A stretch of DNA of 45,362 nt, from IMG/VR virus record IMGVR_UViG_3300044800_000145, positions 1-45,362 of that record. One strand, written 5' to 3'. Positions 38,204 to 45,362 of this stretch are shown piece by piece. The stretch's first letter is position 1. Each line of letters opens with the position of its first letter. The notes below the pieces were generated by a model, which made no database searches, was not told where the DNA came from, and saw nothing but the letters and a program-made list of their open reading frames with translations. The position numbers and the translations under genes were made by a program. Origin of the DNA: a virus.

Positions 38204-40126
38204 TTAATCATCTCCTTTTCTCTCGTTCGCATTATCACCCTCATCGAACGAGAAGAGCGTGATTGGTTCCTGCTGCAGCTCCCGGACCGCGATCGCATGA
38301 GTCTCGGGGTCGATCTCGCACCCGATCCACTGCAGGCCGAGCAGCTTGGCGGCTTTGAGTGAGGTTCCGGTGCCGGCATAGGGATCATACAATACCTGCC
38401 CTGGCTCCATGAACCGGGAGATTATCCCGAGAACGTCATGGATCGACTGCTGGAACGGATGGTACGCTTTCTGCCGTTTGCCCCGAACGACATCTGCAAA
38501 GCACCTCGACGGGGATTTGAACGGCGGCTTCTGGTACACCAGGATGGGTTTATGCAGACAGATAGCGTTGTGCTTGTGGTCCTTCGCGGTCGATTGTGAG
38601 AGGTTGAGTGATGGGATGATCCAGAAGAAATCGAGTGCACATCCTTTGGTCGGGCACATGATTTGGAACGATGACCCGTATGCCAGGATCTCCATGATGT
38701 CGAGTAGGTGGGCCTGCGGGGCGTAGGTGAACAGGAACCCACTAGGTTTCAGGACCTTGCCGGCAATTCTGTTGAGTGCGGCGTATGCTCTCTCCCATTG
38801 CTCCACTTCGTTGATTACCGGCTCCTTTCCATAGGATGGATCCGTGAAAATCACGTCGATGGATTTAGGCGCCATGCGTTTTGTGAGTGCCTCGTTGTCT
38901 TCGAAGTAGAGAGTATTCAGGGCCGGGGGTTCCGGTTTATCCTTATGTAGTTTTTCCGGAGAGGGATCTTTCCCCTCGTCAAGCAATGACACTGCTTTCT
39001 GATATGCTGCAGAAGCAAGTTCTTCTGTCGCGAAATTCCCAAGGAAAATGGCCTTATCTCCTTCCCATATCCGAGCCTGCCATTTGTTGATTTTACGATC
39101 TGCTTTTAGAGTGACACCAGGGTATGAACTGGCTTTCTGACCGTGTCGATTCTGCGAGTTCTGACGGGTGGTTACTATCCGCAGATTTTTCTTTCGATTA
39201 TCGAGGCCGTTTCCATTGATATGGTCGATCTCCATTCCCACGGGGGCATTCATTATCATGCGATGCATTTGGACTTGGGAACCGTTCAGATCTTTCCGTA
39301 CTGCATAATAAACAGAGGAATTTGGATGTCTCATCTTTGCTGACCATTTAAATTGACTGAGCCGGTTATAATCTTCGGCGTCAACCAAGGCGGTCATTCC
39401 CTGAGATAATGGAATTATACTGTCATTTTGTGCCGGTTTCTCGCTCCTCGAGACTGGGATCCCTGATACTTTTGTGTCAGTCCCTGCAAGTGTCTTCGCG
39501 GGGATCCTCCAGAGCGGGCACTCCTTCAGGTCCGCGAATGGGACCCGGATCAACGGGCAGACCGGTTTATCTCCGATATCGCACCGCTGGATGCCGTCCG
39601 GACAACTATTACCGCTACAAGCATGACCGGACTCAAATGCATCACGTGAAACTTTCTGGCATCGCTCGATGGCTCCTTTGATCTGGAGGATCTGGCTCTC
39701 CTGGAACTTGTTACCCAGGACGTTGCAGGGGCATACTCCACACTCACCGAGGGGTTTACCAATGAGGACACAGGTGCCGATCTTGGCGGGGATCTTGCTG
39801 CTTTCCGGCTTCCCTTTTTCAAAGACGAACTTCTCCCCATCGACAAAGATCTTGTATGGGCATTCCTTCGGGCAGTTCCTGACTCCAGGCCGCTGGGCGG
39901 TGTAGGGGCTGTTGTTGAGTTGCCCGCTGACCTGCCTGAGGAAATGCTCTGCATCCATCTCTTTTATGCAGCAATGCATAGCGCCCGGCATGCCATGGGT
40001 GATCTGGCATTGTTGCGGGGAGTCGGGCCATTTCGGATCTTTCTGGAGGTCCGGGCATTTCCTTTCACGACAAACCGCAACGCCGAACTTTTTTTCCTGG
40101 GGGGCGCTACTACTGCAGGAGGTCAT
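38204..40126 (-). CDS. DNA methyltransferase carrying an HNH-AP2 insertion
   Basis: It has 640 aa from the ATG at 40126 behind GGAGG. Residues 1-215 are unusually Cys-rich (about 20 cysteines, several CxxC) with no recognised fold. Residues 237-382 are an HNH-type homing-endonuclease-like domain followed by an AP2 DNA-binding domain (MEIDHINGNGLDNRKKNLRI, then SSYPGVTLKADRKINKW). The class beta methyltransferase domain follows, with motif IV DPSY at about 429-432 and motif I DPYAGTGTS near 581. The insertion is in frame, with no stop. It may have begun as a selfish element. The catalytic DPSY differs slightly from DPPY. Confidence 0.85.
   Translation of the reverse strand: MTSCSSSAPQEKKFGVAVCRERKCPDLQKDPKWPDSPQQCQITHGMPGAMHCCIKEMDAEHFLRQVSGQLNNSPYTAQRPGVRNCPKECPYKIFVDGEKFVFEKGKPESSKIPAKIGTCVLIGKPLGECGVCPCNVLGNKFQESQILQIKGAIERCQKVSRDAFESGHACSGNSCPDGIQRCDIGDKPVCPLIRVPFADLKECPLWRIPAKTLAGTDTKVSGIPVSRSEKPAQNDSIIPLSQGMTALVDAEDYNRLSQFKWSAKMRHPNSSVYYAVRKDLNGSQVQMHRMIMNAPVGMEIDHINGNGLDNRKKNLRIVTTRQNSQNRHGQKASSYPGVTLKADRKINKWQARIWEGDKAIFLGNFATEELASAAYQKAVSLLDEGKDPSPEKLHKDKPEPPALNTLYFEDNEALTKRMAPKSIDVIFTDPSYGKEPVINEVEQWERAYAALNRIAGKVLKPSGFLFTYAPQAHLLDIMEILAYGSSFQIMCPTKGCALDFFWIIPSLNLSQSTAKDHKHNAICLHKPILVYQKPPFKSPSRCFADVVRGKRQKAYHPFQQSIHDVLGIISRFMEPGQVLYDPYAGTGTSLKAAKLLGLQWIGCEIDPETHAIAVRELQQEPITLFSFDEGDNANERKGDD
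38980..39420 (-). mobile_element. HNH-AP2 homing-endonuclease-like segment in frame
   Basis: The segment encoding about residues 237-382 of the methyltransferase resembles free-standing phage HNH-AP2 enzymes. It includes the HNH core DHINGNGLDNRKKNLR and an AP2-type end. Boundary repeats are not visible. In-frame fusion is unusual compared with intron or inter-gene positions. Confidence 0.7.
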
Positions 40127-40281
40127 GGGTTTGCCTCCGGGTCGAAACATGTGGCCTCAGGGAAATTTGCCCGAATGATCTTAAGTCCCAATAGGACGTG
40201 CCGGATCGAGTTCCGCTGCTTTGTTCGTTCCTTGGCCTCCTGCGCTCGCATTTCGAGGAGTTCTTTAATCGTGCCTTTCAT
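40123..40281 (-). CDS. Small helical protein (52 aa)
   Basis: The ATG at 40281 follows GGAGGGAAAACC and overlaps the HNH gene stop as ATGA; its own stop overlaps the methyltransferase ATG as ATGA. The sequence MKGTIKELLEMRAQEAKERT is helical and charged. No family is recognised. It is too short to appear in ordinary ORF lists but is convincingly coupled. Confidence 0.7.
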   Translation of the reverse strand: MKGTIKELLEMRAQEAKERTKQRNSIRHVLLGLKIIRANFPEATCFDPEANP

Positions 40282-40805
40282 GGTTTTCCCTCCTTTTTTC
40301 TTGATTCAAACGCCCGGCACCCATCCGGTGCTTTCCTCGGAGAATACGGGCATACAATCTTCTCCCTGCACCGCTGCTGGCCGAGGTTCTTACTACACGG
40401 ATGCCGTCGCTTGTAGGTGCTTTTGTATGTCCGACCGTTCCGGTCTTTTTGTGTGCGCACCGTCCCCCGGCACCACTGGCATTTCTCGCTCGTCCGGCGG
40501 ATGTAGTGCTTCCAGCATGCGGGACAGATCACGAGACCGCGCCGGTACATCCGGTGGCATGCTCCGCAGCAGGGCGTCATGTTGTGCGGGTCGTAGTATG
40601 CCTCTTTGGTCAGGTACATCCAGTCCTCATCGTGATGTGCGAGCGTGGCCGGGCGCTGCCCGCAATAAGTACAAACCCGTCCCTCAATGGCTTTCGCGGT
40701 GATTACTTGGTAGACCGGATCCGCCCACCACTCCATGAGTTGCTGCTTGTGGTTGGCTGCCGCGATTGCCTGCGGACAGGTGGTGGAAATTGCTGCTAGA
40801 GTCAC
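40278..40805 (-). CDS. HNH-type endonuclease-like zinc protein
   Basis: It has about 175 aa from a GTG at 40805; an ATG at 40736 is possible and the larger frame overlaps neighbouring genes. It contains CTYCGQRPATLAHHDEDW followed by DPHNMTPCCGACHRMYRRG, the CxxC ... H ... N ... CxxCH arrangement of HNH nucleases. Further cysteine pairs follow (CPACWKHYI, CQWC), then a basic tail. It could be a homing or restriction-type nuclease. The HNH call is moderate because the central His-His-Asp-Glu differs from the common DH. Confidence 0.65.
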   Translation of the reverse strand: MTLAAISTTCPQAIAAANHKQQLMEWWADPVYQVITAKAIEGRVCTYCGQRPATLAHHDEDWMYLTKEAYYDPHNMTPCCGACHRMYRRGLVICPACWKHYIRRTSEKCQWCRGTVRTQKDRNGRTYKSTYKRRHPCSKNLGQQRCREKIVCPYSPRKAPDGCRAFESRKKEGKP

Positions 40806-40807
40806 GG

Positions 40808-40894
40808 CTACCGTCCCCAGCACAGGGAGAACCCCAGCATGAAGAGCGCCATGACCGCAATGATCGCCCACATGTACCGCTCGCCGGGGGTCAT
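40808..40894 (-). CDS. Single-span membrane micropeptide (28 aa)
   Basis: The ATG at 40894 overlaps the previous stop as ATGA. The 28 residues contain a membrane helix (MWAIIAVMALFMLGFSLCW). It is expressed with the small-protein run if coupling works. Such peptides are seen in phages as envelope modifiers or holin-like proteins, but this is speculation. Confidence 0.5.
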   Translation of the reverse strand: MTPGERYMWAIIAVMALFMLGFSLCWGR

Positions 40895-41367
40895 ACCCGC
40901 ACCGCCATTCTGACGTACTGCTCCACGTCTTTCCATTGCAGGTCGATCTGACACCGGTGTGCGATCTCATCGACTAATTTTTTCCGAATTCCTTCTGATG
41001 AGAAATGTTGATCATCCGCTTCCGGGAGATCAATTGCTCTGAACTTCTGCGCCCGGATTTCCGCCAACGTGACTTGCCGGATGAGATCCGCCCGGTCCCG
41101 GGCTTCTTTTTCCCTCATTTCGGCGACGAAATCCTGATCCTGAACAAGTTTCCGTTGCTCAAGAAGTTTTTTCCGTGTCCGGTCTGCAACCCGTTTGGCA
41201 CGAGCACGAATTGAAAGAGACCGTTCCTCTTCGGAACCGTAAACCGTCTCCTCCTCAACAAGTCGAAAATATTCGGAAATCTGGTTAGGACCGATCTCGT
41301 CTTGCAGGACCTTGTGAACATCAGCATCGAGATTCACTGTTGTTCTTAGATAGGTCAAGACCGGCAC
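40891..41367 (-). CDS. RHH-containing protein with helical C-terminus
   Basis: It has up to 158 aa. The N-terminal strand and helices (LRTTVNLDADVHKVLQDEI) resemble an RHH domain. A long charged coiled coil and a C-terminal EIAHRCQIDLQWKDVEQYV follow. The start is GTG at 41367, with little spacing to GGGG. A TTG at 41358, six bases after GGGGTG, may be better. The inverted repeat and microsatellite at 41390-41450 lie upstream, suggesting its own promoter. A regulatory role is likely but unproven. Confidence 0.65.
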   Translation of the reverse strand: MPVLTYLRTTVNLDADVHKVLQDEIGPNQISEYFRLVEEETVYGSEEERSLSIRARAKRVADRTRKKLLEQRKLVQDQDFVAEMREKEARDRADLIRQVTLAEIRAQKFRAIDLPEADDQHFSSEGIRKKLVDEIAHRCQIDLQWKDVEQYVRMAVRV

Positions 41368-41389
41368 CCCTTTTCTTCCAGTCCAGCTC

Positions 41390-41450
41390 TTCCTTCCTTC
41401 CTTCCTTCCTGAGAGTACGTCTTAGTTATGTTATGTTGTGAGACATAACT
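41390..41450 (-). promoter_or_regulatory. TTCC microsatellite and inverted repeat before an RHH-type gene
   Basis: Five tandem TTCC units at 41390-41409 (GGAA on the minus strand) are followed by the inverted repeat AGTTATGT/ACATAACT around 41424-41450. It includes TTATGT-N6-ACATAA, similar to the operator half-sites near 6.2 kb (TTATGT-N4-ACATAA). The 41368-41517 gap contains no other ORF. Confidence 0.55.
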
Positions 41451-41517
41451 TCCAAAAAGATAAGAGCAGATTGTCAATTTTTCACACTCCAGTGGAATTT
41501 AAGGGGTAGGGAGGGTA

Positions 41518-42372
41518 TCACAATCCCTCCTGCAACATCGCCGTGTCGATCAGTGCCGATAGGAATTCCGCAGGTGTAGCGTCCATTTCTTTTCTTGCCC
41601 GGTTGATGTAATCCCACTGCACCGGTGACGGCTCAAAATGGATAACCTCCGGGGCTTTGGCGATTTTGTATGGCGGGGATTTGATCAACTTCCCGCCTGT
41701 GAGTGAATCGTAATCGGACGCGGGCCCGAATCCCTGCTCCTGTGCTTTCCGTTGTCTTTTCTCAATCGGGCACTCACTCATATGCCGGGGTTCTGCACCC
41801 GCCGGATAACATTCGAGCCGGTTGCCGCGTTCTTTGCAGGGTTTGAGCTGTTCGCAGTTCTTGGCTCGGCAGTATGCTTCAGAAAGGATGACCCCATGCT
41901 CGGGTTCGATGACTTGGCCAGTTGTTATTGATGCGAGTGGTGCAGTGGAAATGGTAGTTGTAGTTCGACCCGCGGGCGGTTTTTCAATCTGCGGTTCTTT
42001 TGCTGATTCGGGCACGGTCTGGTCTTTGTTCTTGCCAAATGGCAACTTTTTAGAATGCGACCCTGACTTTAGAGGTGACCAACTTTTAACGGTGCTTTGC
42101 AGATCACCCGCGGTGATCTTCTCATTTCGCTTCAGGCAGGCAACAACATAATTCAGTCCCTTGATGCGAACTTCATCATCCTTCAAAGATGTCAGTTCAC
42201 GAGCTGCACCTGCAGGAAAATGCTCGTATGCAAGCGTCCGGTCAATCCCCTGTTTTGAGATCTTATCGATCAGTTCTCGGTACGCTTTAATCCGAGAGAT
42301 TTCACTGGGGGAAAGCCCGCAGAAGTTTCCATCTCGTTCAAGTTTTTCATAAAATTCGGGGCATCGAGTCAT
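41518..42372 (-). CDS. Hypothetical protein (284 aa) with Cys-rich centre
   Basis: The N-terminal third is helical (FYEKLERDGNFCGLSPSEIS ... ELTSLKDDEVRIKGLNYVVAC). A low-complexity threonine/proline-rich linker follows. The centre contains CRAKNCEQLKPCKERGNRLEC and later cysteines, a zinc-knuckle-like array resembling the Cys-rich head of the HNH-AP2 methyltransferase. The C-terminal SPVQWDYINRARKEM helix is RHH-like at best. The ATG at 42372 abuts the upstream TAA. No family is assigned. Confidence 0.68.
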   Translation of the reverse strand: MTRCPEFYEKLERDGNFCGLSPSEISRIKAYRELIDKISKQGIDRTLAYEHFPAGAARELTSLKDDEVRIKGLNYVVACLKRNEKITAGDLQSTVKSWSPLKSGSHSKKLPFGKNKDQTVPESAKEPQIEKPPAGRTTTTISTAPLASITTGQVIEPEHGVILSEAYCRAKNCEQLKPCKERGNRLECYPAGAEPRHMSECPIEKRQRKAQEQGFGPASDYDSLTGGKLIKSPPYKIAKAPEVIHFEPSPVQWDYINRARKEMDATPAEFLSALIDTAMLQEGL

Positions 42373-42489
42373 TTAAATCCCTTTTTTCCCATGCGTCGGC
42401 AACACATTTTTTCGATGAGCCAACTCTTTCAATTTTTTGAGTTTATCCTGAGAATCAAGACATTCAAGGCGCTGTTTTTGGTTTCTCAT
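42373..42489 (-). CDS. Small basic coiled-coil-like protein (38 aa)
   Basis: This tiny ORF starts at the ATG at 42489, overlapping the previous stop as ATGA, and ends immediately before the next ATG. It reads MRNQKQRLECLDSQDKLKKL and is helical and lysine-rich. Its coupling is strong. The function is unknown; it could aid translation of the following gene. Confidence 0.6.
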   Translation of the reverse strand: MRNQKQRLECLDSQDKLKKLKELAHRKNVLPTHGKKGI

Positions 42490-42653
42490 CCTGTTACCCC
42501 CTGCAACCGGTTCGCCCGGTGTTCGTAGATCACATGTACCGGGATCTCACTTCCCTGGTATTTCCGGACATCCTCTTTGTAGGCGAGATTGAGTTCCCTC
42601 AATTCCTGTGAGACTGTCAGCTTGGCGAGTTTCGCCCGCTTTGCTTTGCCCAT
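42486..42653 (-). CDS. Small basic protein (55 aa)
   Basis: The ATG at 42653 follows GGGTGTGATCGCC. The protein reads MGKAKRAKLAKLTVSQELRE, then LAYKEDVRKYQGSEIPVHVI and YEHRANRLQGVTG. A longer frame upstream overlaps the antirepressor gene and has no binding site, so it is not used. The basic helix suggests nucleic-acid binding. No family is recognised. Confidence 0.65.
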   Translation of the reverse strand: MGKAKRAKLAKLTVSQELRELNLAYKEDVRKYQGSEIPVHVIYEHRANRLQGVTG

Positions 42654-42658
42654 GGCGA

Positions 42659-43429
42659 TCACACCCGTGCCGCCAGTGCCGTTTGCCCTGGTTGTTCCCG
42701 GACCAGACCGGACACCACCAAGATTGATTCTCTCCATCGTATCCGGATCTCGCGGTGCCGGCTGGTGGTCTCGATCCAGTATTCCTCAGCGTGCAATTCG
42801 CCTTTATCGGTCAATCGCCAGATTCCACTCAGGTTATACTGGAACCGGTGCCACTCCAGGAAATGGTTCACTTCGCGGGCGCTATGACCGCACCGGGCTC
42901 CGATCTGCGTGGCGTTTAGCCAGATGCCCACCTCCCCATGGATGACCTGCGGGACGTTGAGCGCCGGGATGTATTCCTCCAGTCCGCATTTTTTGAACGC
43001 GATAGCCTGGAAGGATGCAAGATTACCTCCGGCAAGGTCTGCGAGATATTTCGCCCGTACCAATTCTTCATCGATGGGTGGAGCCGGCTCCGGTGGTTTG
43101 CCAGCATCCATCTTTGCCAGAATTTTCTCCCGGAACTCCAACAATTTACCGAACGTCTCACGCCTTTTTGCAGGATGAATCAGTAAGAAAAACCGGTCCA
43201 CCCCAATACGATTAAGGCATAAGAATTGCTGCGGGCCGCCGGAAGTAGGAAGGGATTTGAAGGTTTGGAAGGGACTTAACTCTCTCGCATATACACCGAT
43301 TGTCTTGGTGATGCTGCTGCGACTGTATCCAATCAGCTCAGCGATATCGACAACGGGGATCACGGGGCCGATCTCGGAAGGGACGACCCGGACGGTTTGC
43401 CCAGCGGGAACAAGATCAGTGCCGGTCAT
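42659..43429 (-). CDS. P22-type antirepressor-like regulator
   Basis: The 256-aa protein has an N-terminal P22_AR-type region: VVDIAELIGYSRSSITKTIG, then PQQFLCLNRIGVDRFFLLIH and RETFGKLLEFREKIL. A distinct C-terminal domain with WLNATQIGARCGHSAREVNH and WRLTDKGELHAEEYW resembles KilA-C or antirepressor C-termini. Antirepressors relieve viral repression. The ATG overlaps the previous stop as ATGA behind GGAGGTAATCCC. Together with several RHH proteins this implies a regulatory switch, although no integrase is found. Confidence 0.85.
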   Translation of the reverse strand: MTGTDLVPAGQTVRVVPSEIGPVIPVVDIAELIGYSRSSITKTIGVYARELSPFQTFKSLPTSGGPQQFLCLNRIGVDRFFLLIHPAKRRETFGKLLEFREKILAKMDAGKPPEPAPPIDEELVRAKYLADLAGGNLASFQAIAFKKCGLEEYIPALNVPQVIHGEVGIWLNATQIGARCGHSAREVNHFLEWHRFQYNLSGIWRLTDKGELHAEEYWIETTSRHREIRIRWRESILVVSGLVREQPGQTALAARV

Positions 43430-43614
43430 GGGATTACCTCCACAAGAACTTTGATAGCGCGGTATCCCTGACGATACCAGTAGCGCCAGCTCTTCCCACC
43501 GGACCCGACGAATGCCTTGATGGACTCAATTCTGGTCCGCCTGACATCCCAGACCCAAGACCCCATCCCGGAGCAGATGGGGGCCATGATGGCCCACATG
43601 ACCTGCGGTTTCAT
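43426..43614 (-). CDS. Small tryptophan-rich basic protein (62 aa)
   Basis: From the ATG at 43614 behind GGAGG, overlapping the upstream stop as ATGA, the protein is MKPQVMWAIMAPICSGMGSW then RTRIESIKAFVGSGGKSWRY and YRQGYRAIKVLVEVIP. A repeated aromatic/basic pattern is present. The longer frame lacks a binding site. No family is recognised. Confidence 0.65.
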   Translation of the reverse strand: MKPQVMWAIMAPICSGMGSWVWDVRRTRIESIKAFVGSGGKSWRYWYRQGYRAIKVLVEVIP

Positions 43615-44984
43615 ACTTTTGCCTCCACCGGCGCGAGATTCTTTTTCAGCATCCATTCGGTGCCGTTATCGAAACCGATGAGGACCTCATCCGGCTTATC
43701 CGGCGGAATCCGCTTGACCGTGCCAACCCCGAACAGGATCCGGGGACCGCCGATCTGCCGGACCTGATCGCCTATCTTAAGCCCCGCCATGGCAGCGGCA
43801 GCTTCCCGCTTTTCTGCCGGACCGGTCGGGGGCCGGGTCTCGGGCATGACATCCGAGAGTCCTTCCGCGCTTTCGATCTTCACATCGTCTTCGGGGGGCG
43901 ATGACATCGCCTCTGGATTTTCCTCATCCCTGAAGCGTCCGTGCTCTGGGTCCTCCTGACACTCAGGGCAATCGGGATCATAATGAGCGGCTGTAGTGGC
44001 TACATTGTGAACCGGTGCGTCTTTTTCCTGATGGAACGGCAACCGCTCCCGCTTGGGTGTCTTCACGGGTCCGGTGGCGATCTCAAGGTTCTGGACATCA
44101 AGAGTGTATTTTTTCCCCTGTCCATTGCGGATCGTAACCAAGTCACCGGTTCGTGCCGTGACCGTGCCAATGCCGAAAAAGAGTTTTCCGTCGACGGGTT
44201 TGCTCTGCATGACCCGGATGCCCGTGATAATTTTATCACTTTCGGAGAGTGATGGCGCCGGTTCTGTTTTTATATCGGAAGCGGGTTTATGTCCACCATC
44301 AGCGGAACCGGTCTGTCCACCAGAGTGTATACCATGGTGCAACCGGTCGGGCGTCTTCATGAACTCATCGTATTTGCCGGGATGCGCTCCCTTGATGTGC
44401 ATATGCATGCCGTGGGAATTGAGTTCTTTTTCACAATAGAGACAGGGGATCTGCCGGCCTCCCTGCTTACCGCCGGTCTTTGAAAGTGCGAGTGCTTCCG
44501 GATATGGTTTGTTGTATTTCTTGCAAAGATGCCATGCGTTCTGGTATTCTCTCACCGCTGTTACCGGTGAAAACGGGATCTGCCATTTGGTCTTCTTCTT
44601 CTTGATAACAACAGGTACCGCTCTTTTCAATTTTGTGCAAGCCTGTTCTTTCCGGATTTTGGCGGGTTCGGCTGCCGCCTCCTTGAGCTTGATCGCCTCC
44701 GCGTACGGCTTGCCGAATCTCTTGCAGATTTTACGGGCATACTCGTACTTAGCCGGCTCCTTCACGGAATCAATCGGGATGCCCCATTTGTTGGAGTACC
44801 GGTTTCCCGTCTTCTTCATTACCAGTGTGTTGACCATTACCGGTTTGGTGGACCCGAGTGGTTCTGTCTTCTTTGTGGCGGGTGGTTTCCCGAGAGCCGC
44901 ATCAGTCATCTGCATGCCGATCAGCAGCCGCTGCAGCTCTTCCGGCGTGGCGTTCCGGATGTGGATGTCCAAGTCGATATCCAT
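43611..44984 (-). CDS. Multi-repeat zinc-finger protein (457 aa)
   Basis: The ATG at 44984 overlaps the upstream stop as TGATG behind GAGGTGA; a TTG one codon earlier is less likely. Domains in order: two related segments near residues 67-101 and 134-168 (KWGIPIDSVKEPAKYEYARK and KWQIPFSPVTAVREYQNAWH), then a C2H2-type finger (CLYCEKELNSHGMHMHIKGAH, about 182-202). Next is an SH3-like FGIGTVTARTGDLVTI segment near 270-303, a CPEC pair, and a second SH3-like KIGDQVRQIGGPRILFGVG near 404-450. The function is unknown; a DNA- or RNA-binding scaffold is plausible. Confidence 0.75.
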   Translation of the reverse strand: MDIDLDIHIRNATPEELQRLLIGMQMTDAALGKPPATKKTEPLGSTKPVMVNTLVMKKTGNRYSNKWGIPIDSVKEPAKYEYARKICKRFGKPYAEAIKLKEAAAEPAKIRKEQACTKLKRAVPVVIKKKKTKWQIPFSPVTAVREYQNAWHLCKKYNKPYPEALALSKTGGKQGGRQIPCLYCEKELNSHGMHMHIKGAHPGKYDEFMKTPDRLHHGIHSGGQTGSADGGHKPASDIKTEPAPSLSESDKIITGIRVMQSKPVDGKLFFGIGTVTARTGDLVTIRNGQGKKYTLDVQNLEIATGPVKTPKRERLPFHQEKDAPVHNVATTAAHYDPDCPECQEDPEHGRFRDEENPEAMSSPPEDDVKIESAEGLSDVMPETRPPTGPAEKREAAAAMAGLKIGDQVRQIGGPRILFGVGTVKRIPPDKPDEVLIGFDNGTEWMLKKNLAPVEAKV

Positions 44985-45172
44985 CAAGTCACCTCTTGAT
45001 GGAGGAGGAGGTTTGTGAGAAGCTCATCGACATACCAATTTACCGGGATTTTCTGGTCCTTCACCATAATATCTGGGAACAAACAACCCGTCGGTTCTGT
45101 CACATCTATTGCCCGGCAGGTATCTCCGCATGCCGTGCAGGTGAAAATGCGTTGTTCTGAATCAATCTTCAT
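44984..45172 (-). CDS. Small CxxC protein (62 aa)
   Basis: The ATG at 45172 follows AAGGAGC and overlaps the upstream stop as ATGA. The sequence MKIDSEQRIFTCTACGDTCR continues IDVTEPTGCLFPDIMVKDQK and ends in a helix (WYVDELLTNLLLHQEV). Four cysteines suggest a zinc ribbon. Its stop overlaps the next ATG as TGATG. No family is recognised. Confidence 0.7.
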   Translation of the reverse strand: MKIDSEQRIFTCTACGDTCRAIDVTEPTGCLFPDIMVKDQKIPVNWYVDELLTNLLLHQEVT

Positions 45173-45362
45173 GCTCCTTGCACCTCGATAATGATTCGAC
45201 ATCCATCCCGATCTGGGAAGATCGTCAGATCGACGCCGCATGTTTCACAGGTATAATGCCCACCGTCATGTGAGAATTGACCTTTGCCGCAGACCGGGCA
45301 ACAGAGATCATATGGGTCGTGCATGCAGCAGACTTGTAACGGACCGATGCTGGGATTATCAC
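45169..45362 (-). CDS. Zinc-ribbon protein cut by the window edge
   Basis: The open frame from the window edge to the stop at 45169 encodes DNPSIGPLQVCCMHDPYDLC, then CPVCGKGQFSHDGGHYTCETC, and a hydrophobic end IIIEVQGA. Two CxxC pairs separated by about 16 residues make a classic zinc ribbon. The initiation codon is outside the window in linear form. It joins in frame with the start at 1-39 if the shared ATCAC ends are collapsed. Confidence 0.7.
   Translation of the reverse strand, partial: DNPSIGPLQVCCMHDPYDLCCPVCGKGQFSHDGGHYTCETCGVDLTIFPDRDGCRIIIEVQGA

Noticed and set aside
40278-40970. Full 230-aa version of the HNH-like ORF
   Set aside because: Its first 55 codons overlap two better-supported ATGA-coupled genes; the downstream GTG at 40805 is used instead.
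1-45362. CRISPR array
   Set aside because: No set of regularly spaced identical short repeats was seen. The 60-base units at 27 kb are coding repeats without spacers.
1-45362. Viral DNA polymerase, primase, helicase, integrase or endolysin
   Set aside because: No reading frame shows the expected motifs. Absence is reported for this window only; distant relatives among unknown proteins cannot be excluded.

Overview
This window looks like the nearly complete, possibly circular, genome of a head-tailed virus (siphovirus-like Caudoviricetes) of a euryarchaeal methanogen, most likely Methanomicrobiales or a relative. The archaeal signs are a PCNA-type sliding clamp, an Mre11-Rad50 pair of archaeal style, PKD/discoidin surface proteins typical of methanogens, and AT-rich TATA-like elements in otherwise GC-rich DNA with strong GGAGGTGA ribosome binding sites. 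The host assignment is inference; no host gene other than possibly a tRNA is present, and no integrase was recognised.

Layout. Nearly everything is on the minus strand, so transcription runs from high to low coordinates. (1) 33-45 kb and 0-6.2 kb hold early and accessory genes: many tiny Cys-rich or ribbon-helix-helix (RHH) proteins, an antirepressor-like protein, a DNA methyltransferase interrupted by an HNH-AP2 homing-endonuclease-like segment, PCNA, an HD-domain nuclease candidate, Mre11 and Rad50. (2) 28.9-32.4 kb is the packaging module: small and large terminase subunits and portal. (3) 19-28.9 kb is the head module: head morphogenesis protein, protease/scaffold, major capsid protein candidate and surface proteins. 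(4) 13.4-19 kb holds the head-tail connectors, tail tube, frameshifting tail chaperones, tape measure and Dit. (5) 6.6-13.4 kb carries baseplate and fibre genes, including three paralogous tail-collar proteins and a membrane-anchored discoidin-PKD protein. The plus-strand exceptions are an RHH regulator running into a tRNA-Leu gene (6.3-6.6 kb) and a three-gene moron-like cassette (24.3-24.8 kb).

Circularity. The first and last five bases are both ATCAC. If they are collapsed, a gene truncated at both ends becomes one 75-codon zinc-ribbon ORF. The early operon would then start at about 6.2 kb, opposite the RHH gene and next to three palindromic operators, cross the window boundary, and run on to 33 kb. 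That organisation explains the gene polarity.

How it works together (inference). The RHH protein at 6.3 kb probably represses the early operon. Early products supply PCNA and the Mre11-Rad50-HD set for recombination-linked replication, but no polymerase, helicase or primase is seen, so host replication enzymes are probably recruited. Late genes build a siphovirion with a short tail (tape measure 392 aa). Most genes overlap by ATGA, GTGA, TTGA, TGATG or TAATG, so translational coupling is pervasive. The most unusual signals are the RHH stop codon that coincides with a tRNA anticodon, a class II tRNA-like gene with a CAU anticodon, the HNH-AP2 insertion in a methyltransferase, a canonical -1 slippery site in the tail chaperone, the moron cassette, and a small terminase lacking any standard start codon.
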